Under the pieces are notes generated by a model. That model saw only the letters and a program-made list of their open reading frames with translations. It was not told the DNA's origin and made no database searches. From assembly GCA_018241995.1 (NCBI GenBank), contig JAFECT010000004.1, positions 62,001 through 126,000 on the forward strand: a stretch of 64,000 bases of DNA, written 5' to 3'. The DNA comes from Pseudomonadota bacterium. Its GTDB lineage: Bacteria > Pseudomonadota > Alphaproteobacteria > Caulobacterales > Caulobacteraceae. Positions 9,583 through 18,788 of this stretch are shown here, one piece after another (position 1 is the first letter of the stretch; every line of letters starts with the position of its first letter). Both the position numbers and the translations under genes were made by a program.

Positions 9583-10416
9583 TCAGCGGGCGGTCTTGTC
9601 GGCCGCCCGCGCCTCGTTCCAGTAGCCGTCCATCTCTTCCAGGGTCGACTGCGCGGGGGTGCGGCCGGTCTCGGCCAGGCGCGCCTCGATGTGGTGGAAG
9701 CGGCGCACGAACTTGGCGTTGGCCTGCCGCAGCGCATCCTCGGGCTCGACGTCGAGCTTGCGGGCGAGGTTCGCCACGACGAACAGCAGGTCGCCCAGCT
9801 CCTCGCGGGTCTTGGCGGCATCGCCGGCCTCGACCTCGGCCTCCAGCTCGGCCAACTCCTCGCGCAGCTTGGCGAACACCTCAGCCGTGGTGGGCCAGTC
9901 GAAGCCGACGCGGCCGGCGCGCTTGGTCAGCTTCATGGCCCGGGTCAGGGCCGGCAGGCCGACAGGGACGTCGTCGAGCACGCCGTGCAGTTCCTTGCCC
10001 TTGCGCTCCTGGGCCTTGATCTCTTCCCAGGCGACGGTCTGCTGGTCGGCGGTGCGGAAGCCCGCGTCGGCGAAGACGTGCGGATGGCGGCGGATCAGCT
10101 TGTCGGCGATGGCTTGCACGACGGCGTCGAAGTCGAAGGCGCCTTGCTCCTCGGCCATGCGGCTGTGGAACACCACCTGGAACATCAGGTCGCCGAGTTC
10201 TTCCTTCAGGTCCTTCAGGTCGCCGCGCTCGATGGCGTCAGCCACCTCGTAGGCTTCCTCGACGGTGTAGGGGGCGATGGTGGCGAAGGTCTGCTCCACA
10301 TCCCACGGGCAGCCCCCGTTCGGGTCGCGCAGGCGGGCCATCACCGCCAGCAGGCGGTCGATCGGACGCTGGGTTTCAGGATCGGCGGCGAGGGCGGTGT
10401 CGGCGGTCTGGGACAT
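9583..10416 (-). CDS. mazG: MazG nucleoside triphosphate pyrophosphohydrolase
   Basis: The enzyme hydrolyses (d)NTPs to NMP plus pyrophosphate, as a house-cleaning enzyme. The 277 residues fit the two-domain MazG. The first domain has CPWDVEQTFATIAPYTVEEAYEV and the metal-binding EELGDLMFQVVFHSRMAEE. The second repeats the pattern as KLREELAELEAE and EELGDLLFVVANLARKL. It ends just beyond the stop of the convergent secreted-protein gene. An MFS gene lies upstream on the same strand with a 9-bp gap, so the two may be co-transcribed. Confidence 0.94.
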   Translation of the reverse strand: MSQTADTALAADPETQRPIDRLLAVMARLRDPNGGCPWDVEQTFATIAPYTVEEAYEVADAIERGDLKDLKEELGDLMFQVVFHSRMAEEQGAFDFDAVVQAIADKLIRRHPHVFADAGFRTADQQTVAWEEIKAQERKGKELHGVLDDVPVGLPALTRAMKLTKRAGRVGFDWPTTAEVFAKLREELAELEAEVEAGDAAKTREELGDLLFVVANLARKLDVEPEDALRQANAKFVRRFHHIEARLAETGRTPAQSTLEEMDGYWNEARAADKTAR

Positions 10417-10425
10417 GCGCCGTGT

Positions 10426-11763
10426 TTAGGCCGCCGCGTCGCGCGCTTCCAGTTCGGCGCGTATTTCGGCGTGCCGGGCGGGCGAGAGTGGGTAGCGCTG
10501 CAGCACGAAGGCCGAGGCCAGGAGCAGCAGGGTCGGCAGGACGATGAACAGGGCCTGGAGCGTCCACTGCGCCGTCTCGGGGTTGGCGCGGCCAAGCTTC
10601 TCCTGGAAGCCTGACCACTCCAAGATCACCAGCGACCCCACGCTGATGGCGTAGCCCAGCTTGGTGGTCAGGCTGAGGAACGAGAACAACAGGCCCATAC
10701 GGTCCTCGCCGGTGTCGAGCCGCACCTCGTCGGCCACGTCGGCCATCATGGCGCGGGTGAGCAGCAGGCCGGCCGCGTAAGGCACGCCGGCCAGGAACAG
10801 GGCCCCCGCCGCGATCTCGAAATTCCCGGCCGGGATGAAGGCCACGGCCGCATAGAAGACTGCGAACACGACCGAGGCGATCTGCAGCGCCCGGTCCTTG
10901 CCGAGCTTCATCGCCAGCCAGCTCCAGAACGGGGCGAACAGCAGGCCGGCCACGAAATAGATGGCCATGAACACCTGGCTCTGGCTCTGGTCGAAGCCCT
11001 TGATGCTCTGGAAGTAGAAGAACAGCAGGGTCCCGGTCAGGCCGGGCGCCAGGCCCAGGAACAGGTCGCACCACAGGACCTTGCGCACGGTGGGCCGGAG
11101 GAACAGCGCCACCCAGGCCTTGAGCGCGCCATGCGGCCTGGCCGAGACGTTGCGCGGCTCCGGTACGGCCAGGAGGTTGACCAGCAGGGTCAGCGGCAGG
11201 GCGACCACGATGAACCAGCCCATGGCGCGAACGCCCGCGCCGTAGTCGCCGAGCTTCAGCTTGTCGACGGCGACGGGGATGAACAGGGCGATCAGCACGC
11301 CCAGGATGTTGAAGGCCTGCCACCAGCCGTAGAGGCGCGAGCGCTGGTCGTACTGCGGCGCCAACACCGCCCCCCAGGCCAGCTGGGCGAGGGTGGTGAT
11401 GGAGAAGCCGAGGTAGAGCACCAGCAGCCACTGGAACAGGTAGTCGCGCCCGACCCCTCGCGCGGCCATGAAGATCATCCAGATCGCGGCGGCCAGGATC
11501 GGCGTGCCCAGCGTGATCCAGGTGCGGTAGGGGCCGAAGCGGTTGCGTGTCCGGTCCATGCCCCAGCCGACGATGGGATCGAAGAAGATGTCGATCGAGC
11601 GCACCGCCAGGAACACCGAGCCGACCACGCCTAGATCCACTCCGATGTAGGTGGCGTAGTAGTGCGGCAGGTAGACCGCCAGCGGCAGGCCTATGGCCGC
11701 ATAGGGCAGGCAGGGCAGGGCCCAGGACAGAAGCTGGCTGTTGCTCGGTCCGGTCTTGGCCAT
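10426..11763 (-). CDS. MFS / GPH-family sugar:cation symporter
   Basis: A polytopic membrane protein of about 445 residues with twelve predicted hydrophobic segments. The early motif FFDPIVGWGMDRTRNRFGPYR is typical of the glycoside-pentoside-hexuronide:cation symporter family (MelB-like, MFS_2). WGAVLAPQYDQRSRLYGWWQ and the later MADVADEVRLDTGEDRMG also match this family. The substrate is not deducible; sugars or glycosides are usual. I start at the ATG at 11763, where GGGGCG upstream can serve as ribosome-binding site; a GTG at 11778 is in frame. It is divergent from the next gene across about 160 bp. Confidence 0.82.
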   Translation of the reverse strand: MAKTGPSNSQLLSWALPCLPYAAIGLPLAVYLPHYYATYIGVDLGVVGSVFLAVRSIDIFFDPIVGWGMDRTRNRFGPYRTWITLGTPILAAAIWMIFMAARGVGRDYLFQWLLVLYLGFSITTLAQLAWGAVLAPQYDQRSRLYGWWQAFNILGVLIALFIPVAVDKLKLGDYGAGVRAMGWFIVVALPLTLLVNLLAVPEPRNVSARPHGALKAWVALFLRPTVRKVLWCDLFLGLAPGLTGTLLFFYFQSIKGFDQSQSQVFMAIYFVAGLLFAPFWSWLAMKLGKDRALQIASVVFAVFYAAVAFIPAGNFEIAAGALFLAGVPYAAGLLLTRAMMADVADEVRLDTGEDRMGLLFSFLSLTTKLGYAISVGSLVILEWSGFQEKLGRANPETAQWTLQALFIVLPTLLLLASAFVLQRYPLSPARHAEIRAELEARDAAA

Positions 11764-11926
11764 GCGTTTGCGCCCCACGCTTCGACAGGATCAGAGCTTG
11801 GTTCGACCGGAGGGGCAAGGGTCGAACCGGGCCTGGACGCCACACCCGTTATGATCTGCGTCGTTAGAATCGCTGACGACCACGAAAGATAGTAGTGGTG
11901 AGACCTTGCTCGGGGAGGGCGTGGGG

Positions 11927-12787
11927 ATGAAACAGTGGTTGGCTGCAGCGGTTGCACTGGTGCTCATCCCCGCTTCGGCGTCAGCGCATCGACCCAAGCA
12001 CAGCGCTGTTCACATGCCCACAGCTCGGGAACTTCGCGATTTCAACGATGTGACACCGAAGGCGGCGAAGAGCCCGCCGGGCATATACATGTGCTGGGGG
12101 GACAACGCGGTCATCATCGACAAGGCACACCGGACTTTTGGGGAGGAGAGGTGCTACGTCGAGCATGCGCCTGTCGCGGCCAAGTTGGCTGCACGACGAC
12201 TAACCTTACTCGCGAATCCTGCGGAACAGGGATGTCTGGGCGCGGATTGGGTCACTTGCGCTGCAACGCTTAGCCTCACCAATCAGCTAACCACGGGTAT
12301 ACTTGATAATGAACTGAAAGAACCGAAAGCTTTGCATGATCTGGACGGAAAGCCGATTCTTCAAACTGTCTGGATTGACGTCTTTCCGACTTACTATCCG
12401 GGCCAGTCAAGCGTCACTCAGAAGGCGCATCACGTCGAGCTGCGGCTGGATGAGAAAAACTATGTGACCGCCATCTACGTGAGGCTCACCACTTATCCAA
12501 GTCAGGCGCGCACGAAGGAAGATTGGGACGCGACCGGCACATATGAATTGATGCGCGGCATGACGAGCGAGAAATGCGTGGGAGATCGTCTCGATTTCTA
12601 TCGCCTATTTCGAGATCTCATGTCTCGCCGCGAGTTGTCAGATTTTTCGAATGAGACGGCCTACGGCACGACGGGGAAGGCCCAAACGGGCTTTTGCGGA
12701 GCCAAACTGGTTGTTCACAGCGGCGGTAGTTTCGACGTCAACAGCGGTAGCCACTACAGCGAAGGCTGGACGCTCAGCTCGAACTGA
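11927..12787 (+). CDS. Hypothetical secreted protein of low-GC composition
   Basis: Not recognised. The 286-residue product starts with a signal peptide (MKQWLAAAVALVLIPASASA) preceded by a strong GGGGAGGG ribosome-binding site. The mature protein has six cysteines (YMCWGDNAV, ERCYVEH, GCLGADWVTCAA, EKCVGD, GFCGAK), suggesting disulfides in the periplasm. The C-terminus is Ser/Gly-rich. Base and codon use differ from the neighbours: more A/T-ending codons, and stretches such as CTTGATAATGAAC. Recent acquisition is therefore likely, but no mobile element is visible beside it. Confidence 0.7.
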   Translation: MKQWLAAAVALVLIPASASAHRPKHSAVHMPTARELRDFNDVTPKAAKSPPGIYMCWGDNAVIIDKAHRTFGEERCYVEHAPVAAKLAARRLTLLANPAEQGCLGADWVTCAATLSLTNQLTTGILDNELKEPKALHDLDGKPILQTVWIDVFPTYYPGQSSVTQKAHHVELRLDEKNYVTAIYVRLTTYPSQARTKEDWDATGTYELMRGMTSEKCVGDRLDFYRLFRDLMSRRELSDFSNETAYGTTGKAQTGFCGAKLVVHSGGSFDVNSGSHYSEGWTLSSN

Positions 12788-12914
12788 GCGGATTTTCAAC
12801 AACCCGGCTCGCAAAGATCACCCCGTTCGCCAATCCTACCGAAATTTAATTTTGCGCGAGAGGCGGGGCGCCCCGTAAGGTCCTTCCAAGACCCAGCACC
12901 GGGAGGGGTGTTCC

Positions 12915-14435
12915 ATGCGTTCTTTCGTCCGCGCGGCCACGATGGCCTGCGCCCTCGCTTTCACCCTGAGTTCCGCCGCGCTCGCGCAGGACGACGGCGC
13001 AAAGGCCGGCGCCAAGGCCGAGGCGGCCAAGGACAAGGACATCGGCGACTTCCCGCCGTTCCCGGCCGACGTCTCGGTCAAGCAGGTCACCCATGTGGCC
13101 GGCAAGGCGGTGAACTACACCGCCACCGTCGGCTCGATCCCGGTGCGCGACGAGAAGGGCAAGAAGATCGCCGAGGTGGTGTTCACCGCCTACACGCTCG
13201 ACGGCCCCAAGGACCCGACCACCCGGCCGGTGACCTTCGCCTTCAACGGCGGGCCGGGCGCGGCTTCGGTCTATCTGAACCTGGGCGCCATCGGGCCGAA
13301 GCGTCTGCAGTTCGGCGCGGCGGGCGACTCGGCGTCGGACCGGCCGCAGCTGGTCGACAACGCCGGCACCTGGATGGACTTCACCGACATGGTCTTCATC
13401 GACCCGGTCGGCACCGGCTTCTCGCGCTCGCTGATCTCCAAGGACGAGACCAAGAAGAAGTTCTGGGCCACCCAACCGGACATCGAATACCTGTCGCGCA
13501 TCGTCTATGACTGGCTGCTCAAGAACGGCCGGATGGCCTCGCCCAAGTATGTGATCGGCGAGAGCTACGGCGGCTTCCGCGGGCCGCGCATCGCCCACTA
13601 CCTGCAGACGACCTTGGGCGTGGGCGTGAACGGGGCGGTGCTGGTCTCCCCCTATCTGAACTCGGATGCTGACGGTGACGGCGGCTTCGATCCCATGCCC
13701 CTGGTGGTGAGCCTGCCCTCGATGGCCGCGGCCAACGCCGAGCGTCAGGGCAAGCCGCTGTCGGATGCGAGCCAGGCGGATGTGGAGAACTACGCCCGCG
13801 GCGAATTCGTCACCGACCTCTTGAAGGGCGCGCGCGACAAGGCCGCGGTGGACCGCATCGTCACCCGCGTGACCGCCTACACGGGCCTGGACCCGCAGGT
13901 GGTGCGCCGCGCCGGCGGCCGCATCCAGACCGGCGACTTCCTGCGCGAGAAGTGGCGCACCGAGGGCAAGATCGCCTCGGTCTACGACTCCAACGTCACC
14001 GCCTACGATCCCTTCCCCTGGTCGCCGCAGCAGCGCTCGGGTGACCCGATCCTGGACTCGATCATCGCGCCGACCACCTCGGCCATGGTCGATTTCGTGA
14101 CCCGTACGGTCGGCTGGAAGGTCGACAGCCGCTATGCGGCGCTGAGCTATGACGTGGGCGCCAACTGGGAAAACGCCGGCAGCGTCGAGTCGGTTACCGA
14201 CCTGCGCCAGGCCGTGGCCCTGGATTCCAAGCTGAAGATCCTGATCGTCCACGGCTTCGACGACCTGTCGTGCCCGTACTTCGCGTCCAAGGTCATCGTC
14301 GACCAGATGCCGACCATGGGCGAGGCCAACCGGGTGCAGGTCCACGTCTATCCGGGCGGGCACATGTTCTACAGCCGCCCCGACAGCTCCGCCGCGCTGC
14401 GCCGCGACGCCATGAGCCTCTACGGCGCGAACTGA
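12915..14435 (+). CDS. S10 family serine carboxypeptidase-like peptidase, copy 1
   Basis: A secreted alpha/beta-hydrolase peptidase of 506 residues with signal peptide (MRSFVRAATMACALAFTLSSAALAQ). The S10 signature is complete: FAFNGGPGAASVYLNLG forms the oxyanion region, and GESYGG carries the nucleophile Ser217. The catalytic Asp is in LIVHGFDDLSCPY and the His in YPGGHMFYSR. An AKAEAAKDKD-rich linker follows the signal. A strong GGGAGGGG precedes the ATG. The next gene, 17 bp downstream, is a close paralogue, so the pair is a tandem duplication. A role in periplasmic peptide degradation is inferred. Confidence 0.9.
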   Translation: MRSFVRAATMACALAFTLSSAALAQDDGAKAGAKAEAAKDKDIGDFPPFPADVSVKQVTHVAGKAVNYTATVGSIPVRDEKGKKIAEVVFTAYTLDGPKDPTTRPVTFAFNGGPGAASVYLNLGAIGPKRLQFGAAGDSASDRPQLVDNAGTWMDFTDMVFIDPVGTGFSRSLISKDETKKKFWATQPDIEYLSRIVYDWLLKNGRMASPKYVIGESYGGFRGPRIAHYLQTTLGVGVNGAVLVSPYLNSDADGDGGFDPMPLVVSLPSMAAANAERQGKPLSDASQADVENYARGEFVTDLLKGARDKAAVDRIVTRVTAYTGLDPQVVRRAGGRIQTGDFLREKWRTEGKIASVYDSNVTAYDPFPWSPQQRSGDPILDSIIAPTTSAMVDFVTRTVGWKVDSRYAALSYDVGANWENAGSVESVTDLRQAVALDSKLKILIVHGFDDLSCPYFASKVIVDQMPTMGEANRVQVHVYPGGHMFYSRPDSSAALRRDAMSLYGAN

Positions 14436-14452
14436 CCGAGCGAGAGATCCAG

Positions 14453-15967
14453 ATGCGTATGACCCCGATAAAGACCCTCGCCGTCGCCTGCGCCTTTGCG
14501 CTGGGCCTGTCCGGCGCCGCCATGGCCCAAGATGCTAAATCCGACGCCAAGCCCGATGCCAAGGCGGCCGAGAAGATCGACTTCGCGCCGTTCCCGGCCG
14601 ACGCCCACATCAGCCAGGTCACCCACGTGGCCGGCAAGACGGTGAACTACACCGCAACCGTCGGCTCGCTGCCGGTGCGCGACGAGAAGGGCAAGAAGAT
14701 CGCCGAGGTGGTCTTCACCGCCTACATCGCTGACGGCGCCAAGGACCCGAACCGGCCCGTGACCTTCGCCTTCAACGGCGGGCCGGGCGCGTCCTCGGTC
14801 TATCTGAACCTGGGCGCCATCGGGCCCAAGCGCGTGCAGTTCGGCGCGCGCGGCAACGGCCCGTCGGATTCCCCGGTCCTCACCGACAATCCGGGCACCT
14901 GGCTCGACTTCACCGACCTGGTGTTCATCGACCCGGTAGGCACCGGCTTCTCGCGCTCGCTGGTGTCGCAGGACGAGACCAAGAAGCGCTTCTATGCGGT
15001 CAAGCCCGACATCGAGTACCTGTCGCGTATCGTCTACGACTGGCTGCTGAAGAACGGCCGGATGCAGTCGCCCAAGTACGTGGTTGGCGAGAGCTACGGC
15101 GGGTTCCGCGGGCCGCGCATCACCAACTATCTGCAGACTCAGCTGGGCGTCGGCGTGAACGGGGTGGTGCTGGTCTCGCCGCTGCTGGACGACGGCCTGC
15201 GCCGCGACGGCGACGTGTCGCCGATGCCGTGGATGATCAACCTGCCTTCGATCACCGCGGCGAATCTGGAGCGTCAGAACAAGCTGACGCCCGAGGCCAT
15301 GGCCGAGGTCGAGCGCTATACCCGCGGCGAATACATGACCGCCCTGGTCAACGGCCGGCGCGATCCGGCCGGCCAGCAGGCGATGGAAGCCAAGGTCACA
15401 GCCATGACCGGCCTGGATCCGCGCTTCGTGCATCAGCTGGGCGGGCGGCTGGAGACCCAGGCCTATCTGCGCGAGGTGTTCCGCGACCGCGGGGAGCTGG
15501 GCAGCCGCTACGACTCCAACGTCACCGGCTACGATCCCTTCCCCTGGGCGCCGCAACAGCAGGCGGGCGACCCCATCCTGGACCAGATCGTGGCTCCGAC
15601 CACCTCGGCCATGGTTGACTTCGTGACGCGGCAGGTCGGCTGGAAGGTCGAGGGTCGCTACGAGGCCCTGTCCAACGATGTGAATCGGCTGTGGGACCGT
15701 GGCCGGGCGGCGGACGGGGAGTCGGTGACGGCGCTGCGCTCGTCGGTGGCGCTCGATCCCAAGCTCAAGGTGCTGATCGTGCACGGCTACAACGATCTGT
15801 CGTGCCCGTACTTCGCCTCGCTGCTGATCGTCGACCAGATGCCGGTGATGGGCGACCCGAACCGGGTGCAGGTTAAGGCCTATCCGGGCGGGCATATGTT
15901 CTACAGCCGCCCGGACTCCGGCGCGGCGCTTCGCAAGGACGTGATGAGCGTCTACGGCGCTTCTTGA
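14453..15967 (+). CDS. S10 family serine carboxypeptidase-like peptidase, copy 2
   Basis: A 504-residue paralogue of the preceding gene, with its own signal peptide (ending AAMAQ) and a short charged linker. Nucleophile Ser214 lies in GESYGG, Asp in LIVHGYNDLSCPY and His in YPGGHMFYSR. The two copies are near-identical over the N-terminal catalytic half. They diverge most around residues 235-340 (LLDDGLRRDGDVSPMPWM here versus PYLNSDADGDGGFDPMP in copy 1), probably the substrate-capping region. The start is the ATG at 14453; a second ATG at 14459 is also possible. Transcription is probably shared with copy 1. Confidence 0.9.
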   Translation: MRMTPIKTLAVACAFALGLSGAAMAQDAKSDAKPDAKAAEKIDFAPFPADAHISQVTHVAGKTVNYTATVGSLPVRDEKGKKIAEVVFTAYIADGAKDPNRPVTFAFNGGPGASSVYLNLGAIGPKRVQFGARGNGPSDSPVLTDNPGTWLDFTDLVFIDPVGTGFSRSLVSQDETKKRFYAVKPDIEYLSRIVYDWLLKNGRMQSPKYVVGESYGGFRGPRITNYLQTQLGVGVNGVVLVSPLLDDGLRRDGDVSPMPWMINLPSITAANLERQNKLTPEAMAEVERYTRGEYMTALVNGRRDPAGQQAMEAKVTAMTGLDPRFVHQLGGRLETQAYLREVFRDRGELGSRYDSNVTGYDPFPWAPQQQAGDPILDQIVAPTTSAMVDFVTRQVGWKVEGRYEALSNDVNRLWDRGRAADGESVTALRSSVALDPKLKVLIVHGYNDLSCPYFASLLIVDQMPVMGDPNRVQVKAYPGGHMFYSRPDSGAALRKDVMSVYGAS

Positions 15968-16013
15968 GCGTAACGCCTTGATTTGAACCCCTGCCGGGGG
16001 TTTCCTCGGCAGA

Positions 16014-17192
16014 ATGTGGGCGGCGTTGAAAGCAGCGGCGAGGGCAGGGGCCTTGATCGGCCTCGTGGCCACGCTCGCCCTGCCGGCTGGAGCCAAGCCC
16101 GCCCCCAAGGCCCATCCCGCCAAGGCGCACGCCGCCAAGGCGCATGTAACGAAGGCGAAGGCCGGCGCGGCGCACGTCTCGAAGGCCCATGCCAAGGGTC
16201 CGCCGGTGAAAGCGCACGTTTCCAAGGTAGCGGTAGCGAAGGCCCTGCCGCCTAGGCTCGCGCCCGCTGCCGCTTCGGCCTATGCGCCGCCCGAGCACCA
16301 CGCGAACTACGCCAGCTGCGGCGACGCGCCGGAGCCGTTCCAGAAGGCCGCGGTCGAGAACGCCAAGTCGATCGACACCCTGGACTGGAAGCCGTTCGGC
16401 CTGCCGGAGAAGGGCTGGGCCATCTATGAGATCCTGGTGGCGCAGGAGATCGGCACCCATTGCGGCGCCGGCACACCAGGCTTCGCCAAGGCGTTGGGGT
16501 CGTTCCAGGCCAGGTACAGCCTGCCCGCCGACGGCGTCTTCGCCCTGCCCACCTTCGAGACCTTGAAGGGCGTCTGGCAGGAGCGCCGGCCGTTCGTGAT
16601 GATGCGGGTGCAGAAGCTGTGCCCGGATGCGCCGGCCGAGCCGATGCTGATCGGCATCCCCCGGGAGCAGGAGACTTTCGCCCGGCCGGACCGGTCGCTG
16701 CGGCTGGACGCGCTTCTGGCCTACGAGCAGATGGTGGCGGCCGCGCGCAACGAATCCAGCGCGCTTCGCGCCGATCCGAAGGCCCTCAGCATCTTCTCCG
16801 GCTATCGCAGCCCGGAGTCGGACAAGATCCGGTGCGACACCGAGCACAACTGCGACGGCGCCCGGCGCGCGGCCTGTTCGGCGCACCGCACCGGCACGGC
16901 CGTGGACCTGGACGTGGGCTGGGCTCAGGGGGTCACGGCCGACACCACCACGACCGAGAACCGGATGATGCAGACGCGCACGGCCGCCTACAAATGGATG
17001 GTCAAGAACGCCTCGCGCTTCGGGTTCGTGAACTATCCGTTCGAGCCCTGGCACTGGGAGTACGTCGGGCCGTTGACCGCCTTGGGGCAGGTTCCGGCGG
17101 CGCTGCCGTCGTCGGGAACGGCCGCCGCCGCGGTGCAGGCGGGGGCGGTGCAGCAGCCGCAGCCCGCTCAGGCTGGGACGACCGGTCCCTGA
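16014..17192 (+). CDS. VanY/M15-type D,D-carboxypeptidase with Ala/Lys/His-rich linker
   Basis: An exported peptidoglycan peptidase of 392 residues. After a signal-like segment comes a low-complexity region (residues about 30-85) of KAHAAKAHVTKAK-type repeats, possibly a cell-wall or polyanion-binding tether. A helical segment near 150-185 (GFAKALGSFQARYSLPADG) looks like a peptidoglycan-binding motif. The catalytic M15B domain follows with FSGYRSPESD, the zinc ligands in SAHRTGTAVDLD and PWHWEY, and VNYPFEP. It presumably trims the terminal D-Ala of muropeptides. The C-terminal 25 residues are Ala/Gln/Pro-rich. Confidence 0.88.
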   Translation: MWAALKAAARAGALIGLVATLALPAGAKPAPKAHPAKAHAAKAHVTKAKAGAAHVSKAHAKGPPVKAHVSKVAVAKALPPRLAPAAASAYAPPEHHANYASCGDAPEPFQKAAVENAKSIDTLDWKPFGLPEKGWAIYEILVAQEIGTHCGAGTPGFAKALGSFQARYSLPADGVFALPTFETLKGVWQERRPFVMMRVQKLCPDAPAEPMLIGIPREQETFARPDRSLRLDALLAYEQMVAAARNESSALRADPKALSIFSGYRSPESDKIRCDTEHNCDGARRAACSAHRTGTAVDLDVGWAQGVTADTTTTENRMMQTRTAAYKWMVKNASRFGFVNYPFEPWHWEYVGPLTALGQVPAALPSSGTAAAAVQAGAVQQPQPAQAGTTGP

Positions 17193-17201
17193 TGGGCTAA
17201 G

Positions 17202-17219
17202 CCGGGCTCGTGAGCCCGG
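17202..17219 (+). promoter_or_regulatory. Perfect hairpin enclosing a start codon
   Basis: CCGGGCTC-GT-GAGCCCGG is a perfect 8-bp inverted repeat with a 2-base centre. The GTG start (17210-17212) of the methyltransferase gene sits at its apex. In mRNA it could terminate transcription from the upstream gene weakly (only TT follows) or hide the start codon. Seen directly; function is inferred. Confidence 0.4.
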
Positions 17220-18022
17220 TTCTGATCCCGATCGAAGACCCCGCAGACCCGCGCGTGGCGGCCTATCGCGACGTGCGCGAGCGCGACCTGGTCGGCCGTG
17301 AGGGCCGGTTCATCGCAGAGGGCGAAGTGGTGCTGCGCGTGCTGCTGCGCCAGGGCCGACATCGGCCGCTGTCCCTGCTGATCGACGCCAAGCGGGTGGG
17401 GGCATTGCAGCTGTTGCTCGATCAGGTTCCGGAAGGCGTGCCGATCTATGCCGCGGGACAGGCGGTGATGGACGCGATCGTCGGCTTCCACATCCATCGC
17501 GGGATCCTGGCGTTGGGCGAGCGGGCCGACGCGCTGGACGCCGAGGCTCTGCTCGCGGGCCTGCCGGAGCGGGCGACCGTGGCGGTGCTGATCGGCGCGG
17601 CCAACCACGACAATGTCGGCGGCGTGTTCCGCAACGCCGCGGCGTTCGGCGCAGCCGCCGTGCTGCTCGACGCCACCTGCTGCGACCCACTCTACCGCAA
17701 GGCCATCCGCGTTTCCGTGGGCGCCGCGCTGGAGGTCCCGTATGCGCGGGTCATGGACGGGGCGGCGGCGATCTCCTTATTGAGGCACCACGGCTTCGAG
17801 GTGATCGCGCTCAGTCCCTCGGGCCGGACCACGTTGGCTGAGTTCAGGCCCGGCCTGCGCACGGCGGCGATGTTCGGCACGGAGGGGGAGGGGCTGCCCC
17901 AGGCGGTGATGGACCTGGCCACCACCGTGTCGATCCCCATGGCCGGCGCCTTCGACTCGCTGAATCTGGCCACGACCTCGGGTATCGTGCTGCATCACCT
18001 GGCGTTCAGCGCACGACCTTGA
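17210..18022 (+). CDS. SpoU/TrmH-family RNA 2'-O-methyltransferase
   Basis: A 270-residue SAM-dependent RNA ribose methyltransferase. The N-terminal RNA-binding part (GREGRFIAEGEVVLRVLL) precedes the SPOUT knot domain. The motifs are NHDNVGGVFRNAAAFGA (motif 1), FGTEGEGLPQ (motif 2) and IPMAGAFDSLNLATTSGIVLHH (motif 3). It resembles RlmB or TrmH, but the target nucleotide cannot be named. The GTG start has no clear Shine-Dalgarno and lies in a perfect hairpin; homologous N-termini (DPADPRVAAYRDVRERDLVG) support this position. It overlaps the convergent next gene by 17 bp. Confidence 0.87.
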   Translation: MSPVLIPIEDPADPRVAAYRDVRERDLVGREGRFIAEGEVVLRVLLRQGRHRPLSLLIDAKRVGALQLLLDQVPEGVPIYAAGQAVMDAIVGFHIHRGILALGERADALDAEALLAGLPERATVAVLIGAANHDNVGGVFRNAAAFGAAAVLLDATCCDPLYRKAIRVSVGAALEVPYARVMDGAAAISLLRHHGFEVIALSPSGRTTLAEFRPGLRTAAMFGTEGEGLPQAVMDLATTVSIPMAGAFDSLNLATTSGIVLHHLAFSARP

Positions 18023-18527
18023 AGCCCGCCCAGGCTTGGCGCGCGCCGAGATAGACCTGCAGCCAGGCCATCAGCACTGCGACCGCCAGAACCCGCTCGC
18101 CGATCACGCGGAACTCGCCGCCCAGGATCAGCAGCGATACGGCCAGGAAGTGCATGGCGATCTTCAGCTTGGCGAAGACGGTCAGGCGCAGCTTGAAGCG
18201 CGGCAGAGCGACCTCGAACCCGGCCACGACCAAGTCACGCGCGATCAGCAAGAGGCCCAACGCCGCCCAGGCGCCGCTCAGCCCGCCGCCCGCGATCAGG
18301 CCACCGATCGCGCCGAGCGTCAGAAGCCTGTCCCCGATCAGGTCGAGTATGGCGCCGAAGGGCGAGACTTCGCCCAGCGCCCGCGCGACGCGGCCGTCCA
18401 CGACATCCAGCAGGCCCGCCAGCAGGTAGAGCGCGAGCGCGATCCACGGGTAGCCGTCCAGGCTGAGCAGCCAGAATAGCGGCGCGATGAGCGCGATGCG
18501 CAGAAGCGTGATGCTGTTGGAGATCAA
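18006..18527 (-). CDS. CDP-alcohol phosphatidyltransferase family protein
   Basis: A 173-residue integral membrane enzyme with five or six hydrophobic segments. It carries the full signature D-x2-D-G-x2-A-R-x8-G-x3-D-x3-D, read here as DVVDGRVAR then FGAILDLIGD. The family transfers a phosphatidyl group from CDP-diacylglycerol to an alcohol (glycerol 3-phosphate, inositol, serine and others). Length and sequence suggest a PgsA or CLS-like member. The acceptor is not deducible. The 260 bp upstream to the divergent S41-like gene hold no ORF I trust and must contain both promoters. Confidence 0.85.
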   Translation of the reverse strand: MISNSITLLRIALIAPLFWLLSLDGYPWIALALYLLAGLLDVVDGRVARALGEVSPFGAILDLIGDRLLTLGAIGGLIAGGGLSGAWAALGLLLIARDLVVAGFEVALPRFKLRLTVFAKLKIAMHFLAVSLLILGGEFRVIGERVLAVAVLMAWLQVYLGARQAWAGFKVVR

Positions 18528-18788
18528 GGCCCAGCCCCTCGGAGAGGCCCTCAGATGCCAGGGCCTGCGCCCTGGGGCCAGGGCGTTTGAGGGCTTTCGA
18601 GCAACGCAGCCACGCTATCGGGCGCCGCCCTGCGCGTGCATGGCCGCAACAGTTTAGGCGAGGAAGTTACATGCTGTGTTGCATGGATTGCGCTGTATTC
18701 GCAGGTAATTTTCCCTGCGCATTACGTACTGTTAAGTGGCAGCCCGACTCGCTCGTGGTAAGGATCCGGTCTCGATCGGGGAAAGACC

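Noticed and set aside
16080..16250. AAGGC(G/C)CA-type short tandem repeats, considered as a CRISPR or DNA repeat
   Set aside because: They encode the Ala-Lys-His linker of the VanY-type protein in frame, have no spacers, and vary at codon third positions.
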